From Pseudomonadota bacterium (lineage in GTDB: Bacteria; Pseudomonadota; Alphaproteobacteria; Rhizobiales; Xanthobacteraceae): a stretch of DNA of 64,000 nucleotides. Positions 45,568-54,332 of the stretch are shown here, piece by piece. The stretch lies in assembly GCA_023442085.1 (NCBI GenBank), contig JAEZMT010000066.1, positions 3,099-67,098 on the forward strand, written 5' to 3'. The notes under the pieces are model-generated. The model ran no database searches. It had not been told where the DNA came from and saw only the letters and a program-made list of their open reading frames with translations. The position numbers were made by a program, and so were the translations under genes. The first letter of the stretch is position 1, and each line of letters starts with the position of its first letter.

Positions 45568-45733
45568 CGTCCCCCGATCCCCGCAGTCGCCGTTCGAATC
45601 CCAGGCTCCACGGTATGTGCTTCTGGTTAAGAAGTGATGGGCAGTCAAGGATATGGCGCAAATTGTGGCGGGAAATGCCACGGTCAGCGCACCCGCCGGA
45701 GGGCCGCGCGTGCGGCGCAATCGTCGGCTGCGC

Positions 45734-45769
45734 AAAGAAAAAGCCGCCGGATCTCATGATCCGGCGGCT
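45734..45769 (-). terminator. intrinsic terminator of the pnt operon
   Basis: On the minus strand, GCCGCCGGATC-ATGA-GATCCGGCGGC is an 11-bp perfect stem followed by TTTTTCTTT, 27 bp after the pntB stop. Confidence 0.92.
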
Positions 45770-45795
45770 GCATCTCGTTCGAGATTAAGGCGTCC

Positions 45796-47202
45796 TCAGT
45801 GGCCGAAGGCCTTCACCACGTCTTCGGTGACCTTCTTGGCGTCCCCGAAAAGCATCATGGTGTTGTCCTTGAAGAACAGCTCGTTCTCGACGCCGGCGTA
45901 GCCCGCCGACATGCCGCGCTTGATGAAGAGAACGGTCTTGGCCTTCTCCACGTCGAGGATGGGCATGCCATAGATGGGCGACTGCGGATCGGTCTTGGCC
46001 GCCGGGTTGGTCACGTCATTGGCGCCGATCACGAAGGCCACGTCCGCCTGGGCGAACTCGGAGTTGATGTCCTCGAGCTCGAACACCTCGTCGTAAGGCA
46101 CCTGGGCCTCGGCGAGCAGGACGTTCATGTGGCCCGGCATACGGCCCGCCACCGGATGGATGGCGTACTTGACCTCGACGCCCTCCTCCTTGAGCAGGTC
46201 CGCCATCTCGCGCAGCGCGTGCTGGGCCTGTGCCACCGCCATGCCGTAGCCGGGGACGATGATGACCTTCTCGGCGTTCTTCATGATGTAGGCGGCGTCG
46301 TCGGCGGAGCCCTGCTTCACCGGACGGGCTTCCACGTGCCCGGCGGCGCCCGCTGCGCCGGCGTCACCGCCGAAGCCGCCGAGGATCACCGAGATGAAGG
46401 AGCGGTTCATGCCCTTGCACATGATGTAGGACAGGATCGCACCCGAGGAGCCCACCAGCGCGCCCGTGATGATGAGCGCGGTGTTGCCGAGGGTGAAGCC
46501 GATGCCGGCCGCCGCCCAGCCCGAGTAGGAGTTCAGCATCGACACCACGACGGGCATGTCCGCGCCGCCGATGGGGATGATGAGCAGGCCGCCGAGCACC
46601 AGCGACAGCACCGTGATGATCCAGAACAGCGTGATCGAGCCGGTGAGCACGAACGCGACGATGAGGATCAGCAGCAGCAGCGCGAGGCCGCCGTTGATGA
46701 GGTGGCGCGCCGGCAGCATGATCGGCTTGCCGCTCATGTTGCCGTTGAGCTTGGCGAAGGCGATGATCGAGCCGGTGAAGGTGATCGCGCCGATGGCGAC
46801 GCCCAGCGACATCTCCACGAGGCTCGCTGCGTGCAGGTGGCCGGGATCGCCGATGCCGAAGGCGCGCGGCGCATAGAGCGCGGCCGCGGCGACGAGCACG
46901 GCGGCAAGGCCAACCAGCGAATGGAAGGCGGCGACCAGCTGCGGCATCGCGGTCATGGCGATGCGCTTGGCCACCACCGCACCGACGCCGCCGCCGATGC
47001 CGATGCCGGCGAGGACGAGCACCCAGCCGATCCCGTCGGACGGCGGGGAGAGCGCGAGCGTGGTGAGGACGGCGATACCCATGCCCACCATGCCGAACAG
47101 GTTGCCCTGGCGCGAGGTGGTGGGGTGGGAGAGGCCCCGCAGGGCCAGCACGAAGAGAATGCCTGCAACCAGATAGAGCAGGGCGGCGAGGTTCGCGGTC
47201 AT
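45796..47202 (-). CDS. pntB: NAD(P) transhydrogenase subunit beta
   Basis: A 468-aa subunit with about nine N-terminal membrane helices (residues 1-260), which form the proton channel together with PntAB, and a C-terminal NADP-binding domain III (about 290-468). Domain III contains VIIVPGYGMAVAQAQHALRE, HPVAGRMPGHMNVLLAEAQV and GANDVTNPAAKTDP. The enzyme uses the proton gradient to reduce NADP with NADH. It starts 10 bp after pntAB and is followed by a strong terminator. Confidence 0.96.
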   Translation of the reverse strand: MTANLAALLYLVAGILFVLALRGLSHPTTSRQGNLFGMVGMGIAVLTTLALSPPSDGIGWVLVLAGIGIGGGVGAVVAKRIAMTAMPQLVAAFHSLVGLAAVLVAAAALYAPRAFGIGDPGHLHAASLVEMSLGVAIGAITFTGSIIAFAKLNGNMSGKPIMLPARHLINGGLALLLLILIVAFVLTGSITLFWIITVLSLVLGGLLIIPIGGADMPVVVSMLNSYSGWAAAGIGFTLGNTALIITGALVGSSGAILSYIMCKGMNRSFISVILGGFGGDAGAAGAAGHVEARPVKQGSADDAAYIMKNAEKVIIVPGYGMAVAQAQHALREMADLLKEEGVEVKYAIHPVAGRMPGHMNVLLAEAQVPYDEVFELEDINSEFAQADVAFVIGANDVTNPAAKTDPQSPIYGMPILDVEKAKTVLFIKRGMSAGYAGVENELFFKDNTMMLFGDAKKVTEDVVKAFGH

Positions 47203-47212
47203 GGGCCTCGCC

Positions 47213-47668
47213 TCACTTCTTCTTGGAGTACATGGCGAGCATCCGGCTGGTCACCATGAACCCGCCGAAGATGTTCACCGAAGCGAAGATGAGGGCGATG
47301 AAGCCGAAGATGCGCGCGCCCCAGGCGTGGCTGGAATCGCCCACCGTGGTCACGCCGACGGCGAGCAGCGCGCCCACCACGATCACCGACGAGATGGCGT
47401 TGGTGACACTCATGAGCGGCGTGTGCAGGGCCGGGGTCACCGACCACACCACGTAATAGCCCACGAACACCGCGAGCACGAAGATGGAGAGACGGAACAC
47501 GAAGGGATCGATGGCCCCTCCGGTCGCCGCGTGGGCGGCAGCGCCGAGGGCGGAGGCCGCCTGGTCGGCATAGAGCTGCGCGGCTTCCGCGGCCTGCCGC
47601 GCGATCTCGGCGGCGGTGCGGGCTTGAAGTGCGGCGTCCGCCGCGGACTGGGCTGTGGCGGGATTCAT
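47213..47668 (-). CDS. pntAB: NAD(P) transhydrogenase subunit alpha part 2
   Basis: A 151-aa membrane part of the split alpha subunit. An Ala/Gln-rich cytosolic N-terminus (1-50) is followed by three to four helices ([51 protein letters not shown]). The ATG overlaps the pntAA stop (ATGA), and pntB follows after 10 bp, so the three are one translationally linked operon. The three-gene split is the usual form in alphaproteobacteria. Confidence 0.94.
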   Translation of the reverse strand: MNPATAQSAADAALQARTAAEIARQAAEAAQLYADQAASALGAAAHAATGGAIDPFVFRLSIFVLAVFVGYYVVWSVTPALHTPLMSVTNAISSVIVVGALLAVGVTTVGDSSHAWGARIFGFIALIFASVNIFGGFMVTSRMLAMYSKKK

Positions 47669-48831
47669 CAGGCCGCTCCCTCGCTGCTCGCTGCGGGATT
47701 CTTGGGTGCGAAGTTCGGATGCACGACGGCGCCGTCGCGGGTGAGGAGCGTGGCCTTCACCAGCTCGTCGTCCCACTTGACGGCCAGCGCCTTGGACGCC
47801 TTGTCGACCATCGTCTCGAAGAAGTTGAACAGGTTCTTGGCGTAGAGCGGCGATGCAGAGGCGGCGATGCGGCCCGGCACGTTGAGATGGCCGACGATCT
47901 TCACGCCGTTCAGCTCGACCACCTGCCCCGCCACCGCGCCGGCGACGTTGCCGCCACGCTCGACCGCGAGGTCGATCAGCACGGAGCCCGGCTTCATGGA
48001 GGCCACCATCTCCTCGGTCACGAGACGCGGCGCAGGCCGGCCCGGGATGAGAGCGGTGGTGATGACGATGTCCTGCTTCTTGATGTGATCGGCGACGAGC
48101 GCGGCCTGCTTGGCCTGGTACTCGGCCGACATGGGCTTGGCGTAGCCGGCCGCGGTCTCGGCCTGCTTGAACTCCTCGTCCTCCACCGCGACGAACTTGG
48201 CGCCGAGCGAGGCGACCTGCTCCTTGGCGGCGGGCCGCACGTCGGTGGCGGTCACGATGGCGCCGAGGCGGCGGGCGGTGGCGATGGCCTGAAGGCCCGC
48301 GACGCCGGCGCCCATGACGAAGACGCGTGCGGCCGGGACGGTGCCGGCGGCGGTCATCATCTGCGGCAGGGCGCGGTTGAACTCGGCGGCCGCATCGATC
48401 ACCGCGCGGTAGCCGGCGAGGTTCGCCTGCGAGGAGAGCACGTCCATCACCTGCGCGCGGGTGATGCGGGGCATCAGCTCCATGGCGAAGGAAGCGATCC
48501 CGGCATTGGCCATGGCGGCGAGCGCCGCGTCATTGCCGTAGGGATCCATGATGGCGAGCACGAGGGCGCCGGGCTTGTAAGACGAAAGTTCGGCTTCCGT
48601 CGGCCGGCGGACCTTGAGTACGACTTCCGCGCCGTTGAGCGCGTCCCATGCCGACGGGGCGATGGTGGCGCCTGCCGCCACGAAGTCGGAATCGAGAATG
48701 CCGGACTTCACGCCCGCGCCGCTCTCCACGGCCACGGATGCGCCGAGTGCGACGAGACGCTTCACCGTATCCGGGGTCGCGCCAACCCTCGGCTCGCCGA
48801 GATCGATCTCGGCGGGAACAGCGATTTTCAT
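47668..48831 (-). CDS. pntAA: NAD(P) transhydrogenase subunit alpha part 1
   Basis: A 387-aa NAD-binding domain I related to alanine dehydrogenase. Motifs are [25 protein letters not shown] start, [55 protein letters not shown] and [20 protein letters not shown]. The length is standard for the split form. It is the first pnt gene, and the oxidase subunit IV gene lies 36 bp upstream in the same direction. Confidence 0.95.
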   Translation of the reverse strand: MKIAVPAEIDLGEPRVGATPDTVKRLVALGASVAVESGAGVKSGILDSDFVAAGATIAPSAWDALNGAEVVLKVRRPTEAELSSYKPGALVLAIMDPYGNDAALAAMANAGIASFAMELMPRITRAQVMDVLSSQANLAGYRAVIDAAAEFNRALPQMMTAAGTVPAARVFVMGAGVAGLQAIATARRLGAIVTATDVRPAAKEQVASLGAKFVAVEDEEFKQAETAAGYAKPMSAEYQAKQAALVADHIKKQDIVITTALIPGRPAPRLVTEEMVASMKPGSVLIDLAVERGGNVAGAVAGQVVELNGVKIVGHLNVPGRIAASASPLYAKNLFNFFETMVDKASKALAVKWDDELVKATLLTRDGAVVHPNFAPKNPAASSEGAA

Positions 48832-48867
48832 TGCTTGATCTCTCCGGTGCTCCGGCCGCTCAGCGGG

Positions 48868-49020
48868 TCAGAGGAGGAAAATCCACATCAGGACGAGGAT
48901 GGCAGCAACGCCGATGGTGCCCCACTTGGCGAGGGCCGTGAACATGGCGTACGTGCGCTCGTGCTCGGGATAATCGTTTCCGTCTGCCGTGGCATATTCG
49001 ATCGTGGCGTGTTCAGCCAT
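48868..49020 (-). CDS. aa3-type cytochrome c oxidase subunit IV (small)
   Basis: A 50-aa protein reading MAEHATIEYATADGNDYPEH, then ERTYAMFTALAKWGTIG and a hydrophobic VAAILVLMWIFLL end. The N-terminal acidic stretch, HERTY motif and single C-terminal membrane helix match the bacterial aa3 oxidase subunit IV family (PF07835). A run of GGGGGATAAG lies just upstream of the ATG. It is commonly found next to pntAA in Hyphomicrobiales and probably shares the pnt promoter, though the main oxidase genes are elsewhere. Confidence 0.85.
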   Translation of the reverse strand: MAEHATIEYATADGNDYPEHERTYAMFTALAKWGTIGVAAILVLMWIFLL

Positions 49021-49189
49021 CTTATCCCCCTGCTCCTAAGCGTCTTCTGAGGCCTTTACCGGAGATGGGAATGTCTGGCAACTGCCTTCTGGTGTACAAT
49101 ATTCCAGATTGAGCGACGCAATCTACCGGCTGATCGCGCCGCCGTCAGTGTTCTTGTTATGTTCCGTTTTCGGTGCTAGCTTTTTGAGC

Positions 49190-50584
49190 ATGAGCCCCGC
49201 ACCCGATTCCCACGGCCCGCGCACAGCCGCCCCGCCCGTTCCGGGGGGACCAATTGCCGCGCCACTTCACCCGCTGACGGCCAAGGGCGCGCAGCCCGCT
49301 GCCGCACAATCGAAGGCCGCGCAGCCTAAAGCCATGTCCGGCGGGGCGCGTATCGCCTCCCCACCGATCAAGTCGCGCGCCGAGCGGATCATGGGGCGTC
49401 TCGCCGAGGAGCGGCGGTCGGCGGCCCCTGCCCTGCCAGGTTCCCTGCCCCCTTCCTTGCCAGGTTCCTTGCCCGCTTCCCCGCCTGTTGCTTTCGACGG
49501 CGAGACCGGGACGGGCGTTGACGCCGAGCGGCGGCGCGGCCGGGGTGCAGTGTCCAACGCGGCCGGGCGCTTCGAGCCGGCCGCCCGCGTCTTGTTCGAC
49601 GATGGCTGGCAGACGCTTGAAGACCTGCCGCCCTTCCGCACGGAAGTCACGGAGGAGCGGGCGCGCACCATCATTACCCGCAACCAGTCTCCCGACATCG
49701 CCTTCGACCGCTCCATCAACGCCTACCGGGGCTGCGAGCACGGCTGCATCTATTGCTTCGCGCGGCCGACCCACGCCTATCAGGGCCTCTCCGCCGGCCT
49801 CGATTTCGAGACCAAGCTGTTCGTGAAGCCGGACGCGGCGGAACTGCTCGCGCGGGAGCTGTCGCACCCGTCCTATAAGCCGCGCGTCATCGCCATGGGG
49901 ACGAATACCGATCCCTACCAGCCCATCGAGCGGCGCTATGAGCTGACCCGCCGTATTCTTGAGGTGCTGGCGGACTTCGGGCATCCGGTGGGCATCGTCA
50001 CCAAGTCGGCGCTGGTGGTGCGCGACATCGATATCATCGGACCCATGGCGGAAAAGGGCCTCGCCAAGGTCGCCATCTCCATGACCACGCTCGACCCGCA
50101 CCTGTCGCGCACCATGGAGCCGCGGGCCGCCAGCCCCCATGTGCGCCTCGGCACCATCCGTCGCCTCGCCGATGCCGGCATTCCCACCGCCGTCCTCACG
50201 GCCCCGCTCATCCCGGCGCTGAACGACATGGAGATCGAGCGCATCCTGGATGCCGCGAAGGCCGCGGGGGCGTCGGAGGCAGGCTATGTGATGCTGCGCC
50301 TGCCGCTGGAGATCTCCGACCTGTTCCGCGAATGGCTCGTGGCGCATTTCCCGGACAAGGCCCGCCATGTTCTGAACCTGATCCGCCAGATGCATGGCGG
50401 GAAGGATTACGACTCCACCTTCGGCAAGAGGGGGCGTGGGGATGGTCCCTATGCGTGGACGGTGGGGCGCCGGTTCGAGATCGCGGCTCGCCGGCTCGGC
50501 CTCGCCGGACGCGGGCTGAAGCTCACCACCGAGCATTTCCGCCGCCCCAAACAGCCGGGCGAGCAGCTCGACCTCTTCGCATGA
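49190..50584 (+). CDS. PA0069-family radical SAM protein
   Basis: A 464-aa enzyme related to spore photoproduct lyase (SplB-like). The [4Fe-4S] motif is CEHGCIYC (Cx3Cx2C) in NAYRGCEHGCIYCFARPTHA. Other motifs are MGTNTDPYQPIE and ISMTTLDPHLSRTMEPRA. The N-terminal 110 residues are a low-complexity Pro/Ala/Ser region with a repeated LPGSLP unit from near-identical DNA repeats at 49436-49480. The start at 49190 is chosen; an upstream frame to 49109 also encodes hydrophobic residues. The reaction is unknown. Its stop overlaps an ATG of the VOC frame. Confidence 0.88.
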   Translation: MSPAPDSHGPRTAAPPVPGGPIAAPLHPLTAKGAQPAAAQSKAAQPKAMSGGARIASPPIKSRAERIMGRLAEERRSAAPALPGSLPPSLPGSLPASPPVAFDGETGTGVDAERRRGRGAVSNAAGRFEPAARVLFDDGWQTLEDLPPFRTEVTEERARTIITRNQSPDIAFDRSINAYRGCEHGCIYCFARPTHAYQGLSAGLDFETKLFVKPDAAELLARELSHPSYKPRVIAMGTNTDPYQPIERRYELTRRILEVLADFGHPVGIVTKSALVVRDIDIIGPMAEKGLAKVAISMTTLDPHLSRTMEPRAASPHVRLGTIRRLADAGIPTAVLTAPLIPALNDMEIERILDAAKAAGASEAGYVMLRLPLEISDLFREWLVAHFPDKARHVLNLIRQMHGGKDYDSTFGKRGRGDGPYAWTVGRRFEIAARRLGLAGRGLKLTTEHFRRPKQPGEQLDLFA

Positions 50585-50592
50585 GGAATGCC

Positions 50593-51042
50593 ATGACCGC
50601 GCCGGACCTCAGGCTTCATCTCGTCACGCTCGGCGTATTCGACCTCGCGCGGGCCGCTGCCTTCTATCGGGCGCTCGGCCCCAGGGAGAGCGCAGCGGCA
50701 GAGGGAGAAGCGGGCAACGTCGCCTTCTTCCACGCTGGCAATGTGGTGCTGAGTCTTTTTCCCCGGAATCGCCTCGCCGAGGATGCGACGCTGGACGACA
50801 CCCCGCCGCAGATGTTCTCCGGCGTGACGCTCGCCTGCAACGTCGGTTCACCGGAAGAGGCCGGGGACCTGATCGCGCGGGCGGAAGCGGCGGGCGGGCG
50901 CGTGGTGAAGCCGGCGCAAAAGGCGTTCTGGGGTGGAACGAGCGGCTATTTCGCCGACCCCGACGGGCATCTGTGGGAGGTCGCCCACAATCCCTTCTTT
51001 CCCTTCGATGCGGAGGGCCGGCTGGTACTGCCGGGCGCGTGA
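50593..51042 (+). CDS. VOC (glyoxalase/bleomycin resistance) family protein
   Basis: A 149-aa protein with two beta-alpha-beta-beta-beta modules: HLVTLGVFDLARAAAFYRAL at the start, GNVVLSLFP in the middle and TSGYFADPDGHLWEVAHNP near the end. The late Glu in LWEVAHNP is a usual metal ligand, while the first module lacks a clear His. Function is unknown; many relatives are lyases or binding proteins. The ATG at 50593 follows GAGGA at ideal spacing. It lies immediately after the radical SAM gene and converges on the TetR gene. Confidence 0.8.
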   Translation: MTAPDLRLHLVTLGVFDLARAAAFYRALGPRESAAAEGEAGNVAFFHAGNVVLSLFPRNRLAEDATLDDTPPQMFSGVTLACNVGSPEEAGDLIARAEAAGGRVVKPAQKAFWGGTSGYFADPDGHLWEVAHNPFFPFDAEGRLVLPGA

Positions 51043-51044
51043 GA

Positions 51045-51803
51045 TCAGGGCGCGGTACGCCGGTCGCTGCCATAGGCGCGCAGGAACACCCGCACCGCGC
51101 CGCGCACCGACTTCTCCACTGCCGCCGGATCGGGCGCATCGGGCGCCCCGACGAGGACGGGAATGGTCACGCCATCCTTGCAGAGGGTGAGAAACTGGCT
51201 CGCCGCCTGGTCCACGTCCTCGATGTCGAGCAGGCCCTGCTGCACCTTTATGCGCAGGAACACCGAGAGGCGGGAAATGCCAGCGCACGGCCCAGCCTCG
51301 AAGAAGCGCCGTCCCACGTCGGGAAACTTGCCGGATATGGCGATGACGGTCCGCAGCAGGGCGATGCTGCTCGGACGCAGGATGGCCGCGACGAAGGAGC
51401 GGCCGATCTTGGTCAGCGCCGCCTCCAGATCCTCTTCATCGGGATCCACCACGAACATGCGCTCGGCGGTCTCGCAGCATTCGCTGGAGACAAGCTCGGC
51501 GAAGAGGTCGTCCTTGTTCTCGAAATAGACGTAGAGCGTGCCCTTGGAGACCCCCGCTGCGCGTGCGATGTCGCCCATGCTGGCGGCATCGAACCCACGG
51601 TCGAAGAACACCTGCCGCGCGCCGGCGAGGATCTGGTTGCGCTTTTCGGGATCCTGGCCCGCGCCGGAACCGCCTTCGTGCGCATCACTCGGCGCGCTCT
51701 CTTGAGGGCCGCCGTCTTGCCAGCCGCGATCTTGCACGCCGCGATGCTGCGGCCCGCTCGCCTGTGGCGACTCAAGGGCGATATCGCCGTCCCTGTCCAT
51801 CAT
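51045..51803 (-). CDS. TetR/AcrR family transcriptional regulator
   Basis: A 252-aa regulator. The HTH is at about residues 55-100: [40 protein letters not shown] and [12 protein letters not shown]. The C-terminal ligand domain resembles the AcrR/AefR type. The N-terminal ~50 residues are a Gln/Gly/Asp-rich extension unusual for the family. The start at 51803 is the first of two adjacent ATGs; ATG 51848 is also possible. Two 15-bp palindromes lie about 200-265 bp upstream and are likely its operators. No efflux gene is next to it, which is unusual for this regulator type. Confidence 0.85.
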   Translation of the reverse strand: MMDRDGDIALESPQASGPQHRGVQDRGWQDGGPQESAPSDAHEGGSGAGQDPEKRNQILAGARQVFFDRGFDAASMGDIARAAGVSKGTLYVYFENKDDLFAELVSSECCETAERMFVVDPDEEDLEAALTKIGRSFVAAILRPSSIALLRTVIAISGKFPDVGRRFFEAGPCAGISRLSVFLRIKVQQGLLDIEDVDQAASQFLTLCKDGVTIPVLVGAPDAPDPAAVEKSVRGAVRVFLRAYGSDRRTAP

Positions 51804-51993
51804 CCTGCGCGTCTCTTCGTCATGTCTTCGTTCTCGGTCATCCCCCATCCTGCGCGCAAGCGCATTGACGGCCCCGGAGCGCCTTGCACCGCGGCCATGG
51901 CAACGATGCCACACGAACCGCTTCAATGCCGGCCAAAGACCATGCGGGAGGCGCAACGTCATCGCCCGGAACGCCGGCGGCGAATTTTTGATG

Positions 51994-52008
51994 ACCGAAC
52001 CGTTCAGT
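51994..52008. promoter_or_regulatory. putative TetR operator, box A
   Basis: ACCGAAC-C-GTTCAGT is a 15-bp palindrome with 6 of 7 complementary pairs. It shares its design with box B 62 bp away. It lies upstream of the TetR gene and left of a possible rightward promoter. Confidence 0.55.
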
Positions 52009-52014
52009 TCTCTA

Positions 52015-52043
52015 TTGCTTTGCCGAAAGCGGTGCGCTATGTC
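52015..52043 (+). promoter_or_regulatory. possible rightward promoter between the TetR boxes
   Basis: TTGCTT (52015-52020) and TATGTC (52038-52043) are exactly 17 bp apart, with a predicted start near 52050, just before box B. It would transcribe the duplicated stem-loop region. The opposite strand also carries a TTGACA (52039-52044) without a good -10. Confidence 0.35.
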
Positions 52044-52055
52044 AATGTTCATCGA

Positions 52056-52070
52056 ACCAAACCGTTCGGT
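52056..52070. promoter_or_regulatory. putative TetR operator, box B
   Basis: ACCAAAC-C-GTTCGGT is a 15-bp palindrome with 6 of 7 pairs, the same design as box A (consensus ACCGAAC-C-GTTCGGT). It overlaps the 5' end of the first duplicated unit; the second unit keeps only GTTCGGTCA. Confidence 0.55.
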
Positions 52071-52141
52071 CAGTCCCTGGAACCGCAACCCAGGCGCTGA
52101 TTGGAATGAGGGAGGAGAGCACGCCCCCGCTCTCCTCCCTC
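52064..52141 (+). repeat. duplicated structured unit, copy 1
   Basis: This copy contains a small stem CCTGG (52076-52080) with CCAGG (52090-52094) around a 9-nt loop AACCGCAAC, then a perfect stem AGGGAGGAGAG (52109-52119) with CTCTCCTCCCT (52130-52140) around the loop CACGCCCCCG. It aligns with copy 2, which starts 94 bp downstream. There is no T-run after the stem, so it is not a standard terminator. Confidence 0.75.
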
Positions 52142-52157
52142 CTTTCCCGGTTGAGGA

Positions 52158-52239
52158 GTTCGGTCATTTCCAGGTGCCGCAACCCTGGCGCTGACCGGAT
52201 GTAGAGGGAGGAGAGCAACGCCCCCGCTCTCCTCCCTCT
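52158..52239 (+). repeat. duplicated structured unit, copy 2
   Basis: The same order as copy 1: GTTCGGTCA, then a stem CCAGG (52170-52174) with CCTGG (52184-52188), in which the central pair is flipped compared with copy 1 so pairing is kept, loop TGCCGCAAC, then a 13-bp perfect stem (52203-52215 with 52227-52239) around CAACGCCCCCG. Covariation between copies supports real structure. Confidence 0.75.
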
Positions 52240-52470
52240 GATCTCTCCCTCTCGCGAAAGTCTGAACCGCCGATCTCTCTCCCGAGACGCTGCTGTTTCG
52301 CGACATTCCGCCACACCCTCTTGGCGGCGGGCTTCCGCGCCCCATTTCTCCGCTCACCGGTCCGGGCCCCTCTGGCGCAGAATTGCTGCGTGATGTCGGA
52401 TCAGGCGTGATTTGCGCGCTCCGTCCAGAGGCCCCATGGTTTCCTCCCCATTGCCGAGCCCCGTGTCAGC

Positions 52471-53439
52471 ATGACCGAGCAGGGCCCCAAGTCCCGACCG
52501 CGCGCGCTGTTCATGGTGAACCCGCGCGCCCGCGGCGGTGCGCTGCCGCTCGACGGCGTGCGCGCCCTGCTGGGGACCGCCTTCGACCTCCTGGAAGCCC
52601 CGCTGCCGCCCGCCGGAGAAATCTCCGACCTCCTGCGCGCCCGCGCGGATTCGGTAGATCTTGTCATCATCGGCGGCGGCGATGGCACGCTCAACGCCGC
52701 CGCTTCCGGCCTGTTCGACACGCAGCTTCCGCTCGGAGTGCTGCCGCTCGGCACGGCGAACGACTTCGCCCGCACGCTCTCCATTCCCACCGACCCCATG
52801 GCGGCCGCGCGGGTCATCCTGGCCCATCCGCCGCGCTTCATCGATCTCGGCGACGTCAACGGCCATCCCTTCCTCAATGTCGCGAGCATCGGCTTCTCCG
52901 CCGATCTCGCCCGCGCACTCACACGCGAGGCGAAGCGGTATTTCGGCGTGGTCGGGTACGGCATCGTCGCTGCGCGCCTGCTTATGCAGTCGCGGCTGTT
53001 CACCGCCTACATCGAGCATGACGGAACGGCCGAGGCGGTGCGGACCCTTCAGGTGTCCGTGGGCAACGGCCGCCACTACGGCGGTGGCATGACGGTGGAG
53101 GCCAACGCCACCGCCGACGACGGACAGCTCGATTTCTACAGCCTGGAGGTGGACCACTGGTGGCGCCTCCTCGCCCTCCTGCCCTCCCTGCGCAACGGCA
53201 CACAGGGCCAGTGGGACGATGTGCGCGCCTTCCGCACCCGGAAAGTGGTGGTGCGCACCAGCCGTCCCCGCCCGGTGAACACCGACGGCGAATTGGTCAC
53301 CTACACGCCGGCGCATTTCAGCATCCGGCCCGCCGCCATCCGCGTCCACGCGCCGCCGCAGTCCGCGCCCCAGCCCGGGCGCGAAGCCGGCGGCACGGTC
53401 CAGAATTCATCGCAACCCCTCGCTGAAGGCACCCCCTAG
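52471..53439 (+). CDS. diacylglycerol/lipid kinase family protein (YegS-like)
   Basis: A 322-aa kinase of the DAGK_cat fold. ATP-binding motifs are FMVNPRARGG and LVIIGGGDGTLNAAASGL, and LGVLPLGTANDFARTL and ASIGFSADLARALT are also family motifs. The C-terminal beta-sandwich ends with VNTDGELVTYTPAHFSIRP. It phosphorylates a membrane lipid such as diacylglycerol, phosphatidylglycerol or a sphingoid; which one is not clear. The terminal 30 residues are Pro/Gln-rich. TerC starts on the base after its stop, so the two are co-transcribed. Confidence 0.9.
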   Translation: MTEQGPKSRPRALFMVNPRARGGALPLDGVRALLGTAFDLLEAPLPPAGEISDLLRARADSVDLVIIGGGDGTLNAAASGLFDTQLPLGVLPLGTANDFARTLSIPTDPMAAARVILAHPPRFIDLGDVNGHPFLNVASIGFSADLARALTREAKRYFGVVGYGIVAARLLMQSRLFTAYIEHDGTAEAVRTLQVSVGNGRHYGGGMTVEANATADDGQLDFYSLEVDHWWRLLALLPSLRNGTQGQWDDVRAFRTRKVVVRTSRPRPVNTDGELVTYTPAHFSIRPAAIRVHAPPQSAPQPGREAGGTVQNSSQPLAEGTP

Positions 53440-54183
53440 ATGGACTACCTCCTCCAACTCGCGGCCGATCCCGCCGCGTGGGTCGCCCTGGTGACGCTGG
53501 TGGCCATGGAAGTCGTGCTCGGCATCGACAACCTGATCTTCATCTCCATCCTGACCAACAAGCTTCCGGAGCAATACCGCAGCAGGGCGCGACGCATCGG
53601 CATCGGCCTCGCGCTGATCATGCGCCTCGGCCTCCTCGGCACCATCGCCATCATCGTGCGGCTCACGGCGCCCATCTTCGAGGTGTTCGGCCACGCCTTC
53701 TCCTGGCGCGACCTCATTCTCATCGCGGGTGGCCTGTTCCTGGTGTGGAAGGCGACCACCGAGATCCACCACAACGTGGACCCGCGCACTCATGCGGAGG
53801 ACGTGAAGGACAGCAAGGTGACCATCGGATTCACCGCCGCCATCGTGCAGATCCTGATCCTCGACCTCGTTTTCTCCATCGACAGCATCATCACCGCCGT
53901 GGGCATGACCGAGCATATCCCGATCATGATCATCGCCGTGATCGCTGCGGTGACCTGCATGCTGCTGGCCGCCGACCCGCTGGCGCGCTTCATCGAGTCG
54001 AACCCCACCGTGGTGATGCTGGCGCTCGGCTTCCTCATCATGATCGGCATGACGCTGATCGCGGAAGGCTTCGGCGCCCATGTTCCCAAGGGCTACGTCT
54101 ACGCGGCCATGGGCTTCTCGACCGCCATCGAGGCGCTCAACATGCTGGTCCGCCGCCGTCGCGCGGCGGGGGAAGGGCACTAA
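53440..54183 (+). CDS. TerC family integral membrane protein
   Basis: A 247-aa protein with seven membrane helices. Diagnostic motifs are [40 protein letters not shown] and [20 protein letters not shown], with the conserved intramembrane acids (GIDN, FSIDS) present. TerC-family proteins export Mn2+ or support metal loading of exported proteins, and were first linked to tellurite resistance. It directly follows the lipid kinase without a gap. Confidence 0.93.
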   Translation: MDYLLQLAADPAAWVALVTLVAMEVVLGIDNLIFISILTNKLPEQYRSRARRIGIGLALIMRLGLLGTIAIIVRLTAPIFEVFGHAFSWRDLILIAGGLFLVWKATTEIHHNVDPRTHAEDVKDSKVTIGFTAAIVQILILDLVFSIDSIITAVGMTEHIPIMIIAVIAAVTCMLLAADPLARFIESNPTVVMLALGFLIMIGMTLIAEGFGAHVPKGYVYAAMGFSTAIEALNMLVRRRRAAGEGH

Positions 54184-54332
54184 GGCGCAATTTGGGGCGC
54201 CATTCCCGTCGCAGCGCCGCATTCCAACGCGCCGTGGGCCTCGCTATGCTCGCGGCGCGGGCGGGTCGGCCCGCGACTCAAGGGGACGCTGCCGGCACGG
54301 CCGCGCCCCGCTGCCTGTGGCCGAGGTCGAGA

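Larger units (their letters stand above)
51804..52470. other. 667-bp intergenic region with operators and structured repeats
   Basis: No credible coding sequence lies between the TetR gene and the lipid kinase gene. The left half (51804-51990) has nothing notable, though the TetR reading frame continues through it. 51994-52240 holds the palindromes and the duplicated stem-loop units. 52240-52340 has pyrimidine-rich direct repeats (GATCTCTCCCTCTCG, GATCTCTCTCCCGAG). The last 100 bp should hold the kinase promoter. Confidence 0.6.

Noticed and set aside
52109..52239. The two strong stem-loops as ordinary terminators
   Set aside because: Neither is followed by a T-run on either strand, and no gene ends just before them on the plus strand.
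52042..52357. Two minus-strand 90-95 codon frames over the stem-loop repeats
   Set aside because: They exist only because the repeats are GC-rich; no ribosome sites, and the covariation supports structure rather than coding.
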